Shown in pieces: positions 1 through 6,226 of a DNA stretch of 14,070 nt. Positions within the stretch are counted from its first letter, which is position 1; each line of letters opens with the position of its first letter. The notes under the pieces were generated by a model that had not been told where the DNA came from, did not search any database, and saw nothing but the letters and a program-made list of their open reading frames with translations. A program made the translations under genes and the position numbers. The stretch is from JBHIER01 sp046760705 [NCBI: bacterium] (GTDB lineage Bacteria; JBHIER01; G020348925): positions 1 to 14,070 of the forward strand of contig JBHIER010000027.1 of NCBI GenBank assembly GCA_046760705.1. The letters run 5' to 3'.

Positions 1-47
1 GAGGTGAATGTTCTGGACGTGGTGAATATAGTCAATGCCATTCTCGG
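1..47 (+). repeat. Dockerin-coding direct repeat, copy 1
   Basis: This 47-base stretch matches 338-384 at 40 positions. The seven differences (positions 9, 18, 27, 33, 36, 39, 42 of the repeat) all fall on third codon positions; six are silent and one changes Asn to Lys. This is the pattern of two paralogous protein domains kept by selection, not a recent DNA duplication. Confidence 0.75.
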
Positions 48-69
48 TTCACCTGTGTCGAGGCAGTAA
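1..69 (+). CDS. C-terminal end of a dockerin-domain protein (partial, 5' end outside window)
   Basis: Frame 1 reads EVNVLDVVNIVNAILG followed by SPVSRQ and a TAA stop at 67-69. The D-x-x-x-x-V-N-A-I-L spacing and the V-N-V-L-D start are those of a type I dockerin calcium-binding repeat, normally the last element of secreted or cell-surface proteins. Only 22 codons lie in the window, so the catalytic or binding part of the protein is unknown. The same motif recurs in the next fragment at 338-384. The assignment to a dockerin tail is by motif; that the gene is intact upstream is inference. Confidence 0.6.
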   Translation, partial: EVNVLDVVNIVNAILGSPVSRQ

Positions 70-337
70 AATCAAATCGACTGTCACAAAAGGAGCCTGC
101 TGTGTAAGAATTAGAGCTCCAAAGTCCTACTGGCATTGGCACGGCATTCAGGAGGATCACGACTGGGGCTATGTGGAGGCCAGCGCTGACGGCGACAACT
201 GGATCCAGTTCGCCAGACACACAGGATTCCTCGGATATCCCATGCACCGCGGATGCGTTCTTTTGACCCCTTCTGCGGACAAGGCGGGGTCCTGCCCGCG
301 GATAAGGGGGATGTCAACTGCTTTCAATGGGGACGGG

Positions 338-384
338 GAGGTGAACGTTCTGGATGTGGTGAAGATAGTTAACGCAATCCTCGG
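338..384 (+). repeat. Dockerin-coding direct repeat, copy 2
   Basis: Second copy of the dockerin-coding stretch, 337 bases downstream of copy 1 and in a different reading frame of the window. It lies inside the decayed fragment, and the conserved bases keep the V-N-V-L-D-V-V-x-I-V-N-A-I-L-G peptide. Confidence 0.75.
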
Positions 385-430
385 AGGTGAAATGAGATCT
401 GCCGGAAAGATGCCGCTTATGAGACAGGTG

Positions 431-444
431 TCAGGCGTGCCTGA
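431..444. repeat. Short inverted repeat downstream of the SNF2 operon
   Basis: TCAGGC at 431-436 and GCCTGA at 439-444 are complementary around two bases; with a four-base loop the stem is five pairs. It lies 38 bases beyond the stop of the minus-strand zinc-ribbon gene, where a terminator would be expected, but no T run follows on either strand. It may be a weak transcript-end hairpin or chance. Confidence 0.25.
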
Positions 445-481
445 AGATATACAATGCGTCGCATATCGAATCGAGACGGCT

Positions 482-1540
482 TCAGCGCGCTGGGAAAATC
501 AGAACTTCACCCTGGTGGCTACATTTCGGGCAGGAGAAACAGAGCACAGAGTCTTTTTCCCAGGGAGATACAGTCCGAGTAGTTGCGCGGCAACGCTGGC
601 AAACAAGGGGATCCATCGAGCGGGTTACAGGGTTATAGATGAGGCGGATTTCCCGTGAAAGCTTGCGGTATCGAATGGCAACTGTGAGCCGGATCACTGG
701 AACCAGAAATCGCAGGGCCGCGCAACCAGTCAGGGTAACCTGTGTCCGGTATTTTTGGTGAAGATCTTCGATCTTGCGGGACATTTCGTCTGGCAGTTCC
801 TGGATCTTGGCCTTTCTTTCGATTCGCTGCTCTTCGCTTAAATTGGGATTTTCCAGACTGGCTTCCATTTCCCTTTCTAAGGCCTGGTAATACTCCTGGG
901 TATTTCGAACATCACGGTTCAGATGTCGTCGGATGCTTTTGAAAAAATCGGCCAATTCCACGTCGATAAGAGTCCGGGCATTCTTCATGGCTGCGATGAT
1001 CGAATCATCTAAATGTATCGGAAAATGGGGGGGGACATTCTTCGGGGAGAAGAACTTTGGCTGAAAATCCGCCCAGCGTCCTGTCATTTCGGGAATCAAT
1101 GCGCCGGTATCTTCGTGTATAGCCACTTCAACCAGTCCTTCTTTTCGTTCGTCGCTCATAGCTATGTAGTGGCATATCAGCACCATATAACTATGTCGGG
1201 CTTCCACCGTACTGATGATGCGGCTTTGTCCTTTGCCAAAGGAAATATCTTGTGCAAGAAGTTGCTCGAACCCGGCCTTTTTCAAATAAGGCACCTGGAG
1301 CTCACCGTAAACTACCGGAACTTCCTGAGTGGCCAGGGAGACGAGGCGATCCAGGAGCGGGCTGCCATAGAGAAGAATTTCCCCATCTTTTCCTATTCGA
1401 ACCTCTTCAGGCAGCTCCAGTATTCGGGATATATGTCCTGGCAATAGAGCCATCATATGATCGGGATGCTGTTCAACCACGCCGCCTTGTTGTTCCAGCA
1501 ACTGAGCAGCAAAGGATAACAATTCCTGATCTGGACTCAT
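482..1540 (-). CDS. Zinc-ribbon protein, putative partner of the SNF2 ATPase (function unknown)
   Basis: 352 residues; I do not recognise a named family. Visible parts: a globular N-terminal half (about 1-190), a charged helical stretch rich in Glu, Arg and Lys (about 195-265) that looks coiled-coil forming, and a C-terminal zinc ribbon with C314-x2-C317 and C334-x2-C337-x2-C340. The absence of a signal peptide or membrane segment points to the cytoplasm. The ATG at 1538-1540 overlaps the TGA of the SNF2 gene (1537-1539) as ATGA, so translation is probably coupled and the two products likely act together. The C-terminal ribbon could contact nucleic acid or protein. The partnership with the helicase is inference from gene order; a role in repair, transcription recycling or phage defence cannot be chosen from sequence. 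Confidence 0.7.
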   Translation of the reverse strand: MSPDQELLSFAAQLLEQQGGVVEQHPDHMMALLPGHISRILELPEEVRIGKDGEILLYGSPLLDRLVSLATQEVPVVYGELQVPYLKKAGFEQLLAQDISFGKGQSRIISTVEARHSYMVLICHYIAMSDERKEGLVEVAIHEDTGALIPEMTGRWADFQPKFFSPKNVPPHFPIHLDDSIIAAMKNARTLIDVELADFFKSIRRHLNRDVRNTQEYYQALEREMEASLENPNLSEEQRIERKAKIQELPDEMSRKIEDLHQKYRTQVTLTGCAALRFLVPVIRLTVAIRYRKLSREIRLIYNPVTRSMDPLVCQRCRATTRTVSPWEKDSVLCFSCPKCSHQGEVLIFPAR

Positions 1541-3876
1541 ACGCCAAAATCCTCCTGAAAGAGCTTCTCATCCAATTCCTTGCTCTTCTCATAAGCCATC
1601 CTGGCTCGCTTCAATCGAGATGCCAGGGCGTTAAAAGCCTCTCTTCGTTTCGCCTCATCGCTGTTTTTGATCCAAATATCGTACACCAGTTCGCTGAATT
1701 CCTGCTCACCCTTCAGGCGCCCCAGAATCATATCTATTTCCCCCACTACAAGTTCGAACATATTGATTTTGCGATCCAGAACTTCCAGAATATGGTCTTC
1801 AAGACTACCCGCCGCACAAAAGTTATAAACCTGCACCTCCTTGTCTTGACCGATGCGATGGATACGGCCGATGCGCTGTTCAATTTGCATAGGATTCCAG
1901 GGCAGATCATAATTAATCATCGTATGGCAAAATTGCAAGTTATGTCCTTCGCCACCAGTTCCGGTAGCCAGAAGTACTGGGCAGCCCTTTCGGAATGTGT
2001 CGATAGCCGCCTGTTTTTGAGCTGTGGTCATACTACCCTGAAAAACGACGTGGGGAATTTTTTGCTCCTCCAGCACCCCTCGGAGGTATTCCAGTGTAGC
2101 CAGATAATTGACAAAAATTATTCTCTGATCGGACAGAGCGTGGAGGAGTTCCAACACTTGCTGAGTTTTAGCGCCTATTCGAATTTCTCTTCCCATGGCC
2201 AGAATCTCTTTGGCATACTTGCTGATCCCATTCTGGTTGCGTGCGGCGACATTTTCTAACACGCGTAAGGCTGCGATATGGGACGAGCCTGCTGCTTCCA
2301 GCAACTTCTGAAGAGCCATTCTGGTGAGACCATCCGATTGGAGCTTAGCTTGCTCAGCAATGAACTCGCTAATGGCTTGATAAAATGTTTCTTCAGGCTG
2401 CGAGGGGGATACCTTTACCGTGGTAGCGAATCTTGGGGGAAGATGCAGTTGCGTCACCGAACGCGTGTTTCGAAGCATAACCTCCTTAAGCAATTGTCTT
2501 AACTTCTCTCGGTTCTGGGGGTCGGTTGGATTCCCCCGGGTGACGAACTCCTCCTTAAAGGTTTTACGTGTTTTGAGGTGCCCGGGACTCAAGAGGGTAA
2601 CAAGGTTGTAGAGCTCTTCCAGATTATTTTGAACTGGAGTCGCTGTTAACAGAAGCAAGTAGGTTTTTGGTATAGCATTGACTAACTTCCAATTGAGGGT
2701 AGCTCGGTTTTTCAAATGGTGCGCTTCATCAACGATGATCATGTCGTAGCTACGGGAGGTGACGAAGTCAAAGTGGCGCTTACTCTTGGCCGTGTGGATA
2801 GAGGCCAGTACGAGTGGCGATTGCCAAAAACGCTCAGGGTCTTGACGGAAAAGCGGATCATTAGACGAAACAAAAGTAAGTTGAAACTTTTCTAAAAGTT
2901 CCTCCTGCCACTGATGGACAAGATTGCTTGGAGTGAGAATCAGGGCAGTGCGCACCAGTCCGCGCAATAGATATTCCTTCAGGACCATGCAAGCCTCGAT
3001 TGTTTTGCCAAGACCAACCTCGTCTGCCAGAATCGCCCGCCCGCGGAAGTACTTCATAACTTTGCGGGCCGTTTCCTCCTGATACCACAGGGATTGTACG
3101 TTTCGAATCACGGGCAAACAGAGCAACTGATCGTAAGAGGTGCGAAAGGAAAGTTTATATGCCTTTAAGGTCATCTCCAGGCTGGGCACATTCGCTCGGT
3201 GTAGCTTCTTTATCGCTGTTAGGATTGGCTCGGCATCCACCTCAAATGTTATCTTAGGTTTGAGGTGAATCTCTGCAGATGAATCCTCGATTTTTCTCTT
3301 CTCTTTCTCTTCTACTTGCGGAGTTTGGGGTTTTGCGGCTTCTTCTTTAGAACCGGGAGACGGTGCGGGGACAGAGCGTCTGGGTATTGGTTGGATAGCG
3401 TGCTCCAACATGTCGAGCCTCTTTAAGTACCGTTCCGCTTCCTTCAACTGGGTCTTGGTAAGGGGACTCTCCATTGGGACTGCTTCTGCCACCAATCCCT
3501 GAAACACCTCTTTGGCCAGCCTATAATCTTTTTGTGAGAAAGCCATTCTTCCAAGAAACAGGTAATCTTTTCTTAGACGCAAGGCTTCCTTCTCCCAACC
3601 CTGAAGGAGAAGGTTATAAATGGTTGCTTCTTTATTTAAAAGCGCTGCGCATTGAATCGCAATGTCTCTAATATGATCGTCCCTCGGATCAAGTCTCAGA
3701 GATTTAATGGCCCATTTTAAGGCCAACTCATAATTATTGTAGAAAAACGCCTCTTCGGCATTGTATGAGAAAAATCTTGACTTCCTATCCCTTTGATTCC
3801 TTTCCATCTGCATCCGACGAGCCTTACGCCTTTGGTCGCGCTTTCTCTTTTTCTTCTGGTGACGATCAATTTTCAT
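1537..3876 (-). CDS. SNF2-family DNA-dependent ATPase/helicase with N-terminal TPR-like region
   Basis: 779 residues from the ATG at 3874-3876. The SNF2 motifs are complete (this numbering): Walker A DEVGLGKT at 285-292, DEAH box at 383-386, TATP at 411-414, and the C-terminal RecA lobe with ATGTGGEGHNL and motif VI QRIGRIHRIGQ at 667-677. This is the RapA/HepA-like bacterial SNF2 architecture: ATP-driven translocation on double-stranded DNA. Residues 7-32 are very basic (KKKRKR, RRKARR) and about 34-130 are helical and TPR-like (repeated Y-x2-A-L-x-W-A and D-Y-x-L-A-K-x-V-F). A Glu/Pro/Lys linker at about 168-205 follows. I prefer this start because the 52 codons upstream, open to an ATG at 4032, encode transposase-derived sequence, and because GGAGGG lies 11 bases ahead. 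The 3' end overlaps the zinc-ribbon gene by 4 bases. The SNF2 assignment is firm; cellular role unknown. Confidence 0.88.
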   Translation of the reverse strand: MKIDRHQKKKRKRDQRRKARRMQMERNQRDRKSRFFSYNAEEAFFYNNYELALKWAIKSLRLDPRDDHIRDIAIQCAALLNKEATIYNLLLQGWEKEALRLRKDYLFLGRMAFSQKDYRLAKEVFQGLVAEAVPMESPLTKTQLKEAERYLKRLDMLEHAIQPIPRRSVPAPSPGSKEEAAKPQTPQVEEKEKRKIEDSSAEIHLKPKITFEVDAEPILTAIKKLHRANVPSLEMTLKAYKLSFRTSYDQLLCLPVIRNVQSLWYQEETARKVMKYFRGRAILADEVGLGKTIEACMVLKEYLLRGLVRTALILTPSNLVHQWQEELLEKFQLTFVSSNDPLFRQDPERFWQSPLVLASIHTAKSKRHFDFVTSRSYDMIIVDEAHHLKNRATLNWKLVNAIPKTYLLLLTATPVQNNLEELYNLVTLLSPGHLKTRKTFKEEFVTRGNPTDPQNREKLRQLLKEVMLRNTRSVTQLHLPPRFATTVKVSPSQPEETFYQAISEFIAEQAKLQSDGLTRMALQKLLEAAGSSHIAALRVLENVAARNQNGISKYAKEILAMGREIRIGAKTQQVLELLHALSDQRIIFVNYLATLEYLRGVLEEQKIPHVVFQGSMTTAQKQAAIDTFRKGCPVLLATGTGGEGHNLQFCHTMINYDLPWNPMQIEQRIGRIHRIGQDKEVQVYNFCAAGSLEDHILEVLDRKINMFELVVGEIDMILGRLKGEQEFSELVYDIWIKNSDEAKRREAFNALASRLKRARMAYEKSKELDEKLFQEDFGV

Positions 3877-4051
3877 TCGCGTCAGGGCCCTCCGCACAGG
3901 GTTCAGGTGAATGTCACGGCTCAATTCCCAATGATGGTCGACCAATGTGCCCTTGAAACGGCCCTGGGACCTGTCTGCGTCCCGAGGGCTTTCGGGGCAG
4001 GTAGACGTGGGATGTTCCATCCGGTATCTCAATTCGTAAAGGCCTGGCCAT
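3877..4051 (-). pseudogene. REP-associated tyrosine transposase (RAYT, Y1_Tnp) relic
   Basis: On the minus strand an ATG at 4049-4051 opens MARPLRIEIPDGTSHVYLPR, the characteristic N-terminus of RAYT/IS200-like transposases. Within about 30 bases the homology moves to another frame (that of the ATG at 4032) and reads GRFKGTLVDHHWELSRDIHL then NPVR. That matches the C-terminal family signature GRF/YK-x-x-L-V ... ELSRYIHLNPVR. About 90 codons of the middle, including the HUH metal-binding motif, are missing, so the relic is both deleted and frameshifted. The residue before IHLNPVR, normally the (probably catalytic) Tyr, is Asp here. The relic runs into the SNF2 start at 3876. It cannot encode an active enzyme. 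Confidence 0.8.
3883..3892 (-). promoter_or_regulatory. Ribosome binding site supporting the SNF2 start at 3876
   Basis: On the minus strand GGAGGG precedes the ATG at 3874-3876 by about 11 bases, a slightly long but usable spacing. The same bases encode the last codons of the transposase motif (NPVRRAL), so the site seems to have arisen inside transposase-derived sequence. Confidence 0.4.
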
Positions 4052-4058
4052 TTCCGAT

Positions 4059-4087
4059 AAAATAAGAAAACGAATCCAACCTGTCAA
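4059..4087 (-). promoter_or_regulatory. Predicted sigma-70-type promoter of the SNF2 operon
   Basis: Minus strand: consensus -35 TTGACA at 4087-4082, a 17-base spacer, and -10 TATTTT at 4064-4059 (four of six bases matching TATAAT). Transcription would begin near 4052, at the ATG of the transposase relic, giving a leader of about 175 bases before the SNF2 ATG. It may be the original transposase promoter now serving the helicase genes. No experimental support. Confidence 0.5.
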
Positions 4088-4464
4088 TCTAAAATGAAGA
4101 ATGAAGAGCTGGCCCTATCCGAGCCACATCGAAAGGCCAGATTTGCCCCTACCCATCGATCCCTCCTTTAGCTGCGACTCCTCCCCAAATCAATACAACC
4201 CCTCAGCCCTTTTGGCTGAATTGATAGAGAGGCATACCCTTCGAATTTTGGGAGTGCCGGAACTTGATCTGGGCGAAAAAATCGCCAAATCTCACCAATT
4301 TTGTGAAAAGATTTTTTGCATCTCTGCTTTCGTGACATTATATTATCTGCTCCGTTTTTTGAGAGCTCAGAAGGGGCGGCTATTTTTGAGCCATCTTATT
4401 ATGAATTCAGAACTTCGAACCATTGAGGGCTGATACAGCTTGGCGTTCCAATCGAGACCCGGTT
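4088..4464. other. Divergent intergenic region between the SNF2 and nuo operons
   Basis: About 377 bases without a gene I can support. It holds a small hairpin (TCAGCC at 4203-4208, five-base loop, GGCTGA at 4214-4219) with no T run, an A/T-rich stretch with a possible nuoE promoter near 4316-4344, and a 13-codon minus-strand reading frame (4115-4156) preceded by a perfect AGGAGG. The 110-codon plus-strand frame at 4101-4433 has no recognisable motif. The sequence around 4134-4160 contains GCCCCTAC, a half-site like those of REP palindromes near RAYT genes, but no second half is visible. Confidence 0.5.
4316..4344 (+). promoter_or_regulatory. Possible promoter of the nuo operon
   Basis: TTGCAT at 4316-4321, 17 bases, then TATATT at 4339-4344 would place a start near 4351, giving a leader of about 115 bases before nuoE. 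The -35 matches consensus at only three positions, so this is the best candidate by eye rather than a firm call. A TATTAT overlaps at 4341-4346. Confidence 0.3.
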
Positions 4465-4944
4465 ATGGCTTTTGAGTTTTCGGCTGAAGCGAAGAAGAGA
4501 TTCGAAGAGATTCTTATCAGGTACCCGGATCGGGAGTCAGCGCTTCTGCCCACCCTTCATCTCGCCCAGAAAGAGTTCGGTCACTTCACGGTCGAAAGGA
4601 TGGATGCCATTGCCCAGCTCCTCGGCCTGCCCAGGCTGCGCGTCTATCAGGTTGTCAGCTTTTATACCATGTACCAGCGGCAGCCGGTGGGGAAATATCT
4701 CCTGCAAGTATGCACAAACATCTCCTGCTCGCTCTTGGGGGCAGAGCGATTGATGACCCATCTGGAGGAGAAACTGGGGATCAAGGTGGGGGAGACAACC
4801 TCCGATGGGTTTTTCACTCTCTGCGAAGTGGAGTGTCTCGGAGCTTGTGGCAATGCGCCGGTGATGATGGCCAACGATGATTACTACGAGGATCTGACGG
4901 CCGAAAAGATAGACGCACTTCTCGACGATCTGAGAAAGAGGTAG
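4465..4944 (+). CDS. nuoE: NADH-quinone oxidoreductase subunit E
   Basis: The 24-kDa thioredoxin-fold subunit of the NADH-oxidising (N) module of complex I, carrying the off-pathway [2Fe-2S] cluster N1a. 159 residues, the usual length. Cluster ligands are visible as C83-x4-C88 and C124-x3-C128, and the helical front with L-P-x-L-x-x-A-Q at about 28-35 is typical. I chose the ATG at 4465; the frame is open to a TTG at 4423, but the 14 extra residues (ADTAWRSNRDPV) do not resemble the family. No strong ribosome site precedes 4465, so the start is the least certain in the operon. First gene of the nuo operon, directly abutting nuoF. Confidence 0.93.
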   Translation: MAFEFSAEAKKRFEEILIRYPDRESALLPTLHLAQKEFGHFTVERMDAIAQLLGLPRLRVYQVVSFYTMYQRQPVGKYLLQVCTNISCSLLGAERLMTHLEEKLGIKVGETTSDGFFTLCEVECLGACGNAPVMMANDDYYEDLTAEKIDALLDDLRKR

Positions 4945-6222
4945 ATGAAAGATTCTGAAGTCATATTACTGCAGAACGTGGGGCGGCCGAATTCGGAGTC
5001 GATTGCGGTCTATCGAGAGCACGGCGGGTATCGGGCTCTACCCAGGGCTCTGAAGGAGATGAAGCCTGAGCAGGTCGTCGAAGAGGTGAAGAGATCGGGT
5101 TTGAGAGGGAGAGGTGGCGCTGGCTTTCCGGCCGGGCTGAAGTGGAGCTTCGTCCCAAAAGAGTCGGAGAGGCCGAAGTACATGTGCTGCAACGGTGACG
5201 AGGGCGAGCCGGGAACCTTCAAGGATCGGCTGCTTATCGAGAGAGACCCCCACCAACTGATCGAGGGGATCATCATCTCCTGTTACGCCGTCGGCATCCA
5301 CACCGCCTACATCTACATTCGGGGGGAGTTTGCCAAGGGGGCCCGGATCCTGGAGACGGCCATCGCTGAGGCCTACGAGCACGGGTTCCTGGGCAAGGAC
5401 ATCCTCGGCTCAGGATTTGACTTAGATCTTTATGTCCACCGCGGGGCCGGCTCCTACATCTGCGGTGAGGAGACGGCCCTCATGGAGTCTATTGAGGGCA
5501 AACGAGGTAACCCTCGCAACAAGCCGCCCTTTCCGGCAGTGGTCGGGTTGTACGGGGGGCCGACGGTGATCAATAATGTGGAGACCCTCTCAAACATCCC
5601 CCACATCGTCACCAGAGGTGGCCAGTGGTACGCCAGCCTCGGCACCGAGAAGAGCACCGGGACGAAACTGTTCTGCATCTCCGGACATGTTCGGAAACCA
5701 GGGGTGTACGAATTGCACATGGGAACTCCGATGCGACATCTCATCTATGAGGTGGCCGGTGGAATAGCCAACGGAAAGAGGCTGAAGGCCGTCATCCCAG
5801 GGGGCTCGTCCACGCCGATCTTGACTGCGGACGAGGCCGAGAAGGTGACCCTCGACTTCGAATCCTTAGAGGGGGTCGGTTCGGCCCTGGGTTCCGGGGC
5901 CGTCATCGTCATGGACGAAACGACCTGCCTGGTGCGGACCACATGGCGTCTGTCCAGGTTTTACGAACACGAGTCCTGCGGGCAGTGCACGCCCTGCCGG
6001 GAGGGGACGGCCTGGATGAGCAAGATTCTGACCCGGATCGAAAACGGCCGGGGCCGACCAGAGGACATCGACCTTCTGGCAGACATCTGTGATAACATCT
6101 TCGGAAAGACCCTCTGCCCCATGGGCGATGCGGCCACTGGGCCGGTATTGAGTACTGTCCAGAAGTTTCGCCCGGAGTATGAATACCACATCGAAGAGAA
6201 GCGCTGTCTGGTGAGCAATTAG
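4945..6222 (+). CDS. nuoF: NADH-quinone oxidoreductase subunit F (NADH- and FMN-binding)
   Basis: The 51-kDa subunit of the N module: binds NADH and FMN and carries [4Fe-4S] cluster N3, the electron entry point of complex I. 425 residues, normal for bacteria, without the extra N-terminal thioredoxin or C-terminal ferredoxin domains of hydrogenase-linked homologues, which favours true NADH dehydrogenase. Landmarks: glycine-rich loop RGRGGAGFPAGLKW at 54-67, NGDEGEPG at 83-90, a GAGSYICGEETALM segment at 167-180, an SLBB domain near 240-330, and N3 ligands C345-x2-C348-x2-C351 plus C391 in LCPMGDAA. The ATG follows the nuoE stop with no gap; AAGAGG sits across the nuoE end, so translation is probably coupled. 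Confidence 0.97.
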   Translation: MKDSEVILLQNVGRPNSESIAVYREHGGYRALPRALKEMKPEQVVEEVKRSGLRGRGGAGFPAGLKWSFVPKESERPKYMCCNGDEGEPGTFKDRLLIERDPHQLIEGIIISCYAVGIHTAYIYIRGEFAKGARILETAIAEAYEHGFLGKDILGSGFDLDLYVHRGAGSYICGEETALMESIEGKRGNPRNKPPFPAVVGLYGGPTVINNVETLSNIPHIVTRGGQWYASLGTEKSTGTKLFCISGHVRKPGVYELHMGTPMRHLIYEVAGGIANGKRLKAVIPGGSSTPILTADEAEKVTLDFESLEGVGSALGSGAVIVMDETTCLVRTTWRLSRFYEHESCGQCTPCREGTAWMSKILTRIENGRGRPEDIDLLADICDNIFGKTLCPMGDAATGPVLSTVQKFRPEYEYHIEEKRCLVSN

Positions 6223-6226
6223 GGAA

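Larger units (their letters stand above)
35..658 (+). pseudogene. Decayed dockerin-containing secreted protein fragment
   Basis: An open frame of 207 codons, but only about 125-390 looks like real protein. Around 125-215 it reads SYWHWHGIQEDHDWGYVEAS followed by ADGDNWIQF, which resembles the jelly-roll/MAM-like module seen next to immune inhibitor A (M6) peptidases and other secreted proteins. At about 329-391 it carries the dockerin repeat GDGEVNVLDVVKIVNAILG. Just before this, frame 1 reads LPADKGDVNC, the usual dockerin lead-in, and removing one T from the TTT at 322-324 would join GDVNC to FNGDGEVNVLD in one frame. There is no signal peptide and no stop after the dockerin: the frame runs on for 177 bases antisense to the zinc-ribbon gene. 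I read it as a broken remnant; sequencing error at the T run is an alternative. Confidence 0.5.

Noticed and set aside
1252-2259. 335-codon plus-strand open frame
   Set aside because: It lies antisense to the SNF2 and zinc-ribbon genes, both with clear motifs, and its own translation has no recognisable pattern.
3877-4032. Longer SNF2 protein starting at ATG 4032 (831 residues)
   Set aside because: The extra 52 residues carry the transposase signature GRFKGTLVDHHWELSRDIHL and so are relic sequence that happens to be in frame.
4115-4156. 13-codon minus-strand frame with AGGAGG ahead of its ATG
   Set aside because: Too short to support as a gene, and it lies upstream of the predicted SNF2 promoter; mentioned only as a curiosity.
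4203-4219. Hairpin TCAGCC/GGCTGA as an intrinsic terminator
   Set aside because: Six-pair stem without a T run on either strand, and no gene ends nearby.
4101-4433. 110-codon plus-strand open frame before nuoE
   Set aside because: No family motif, no convincing ribosome site, and it covers the most likely nuoE promoter.
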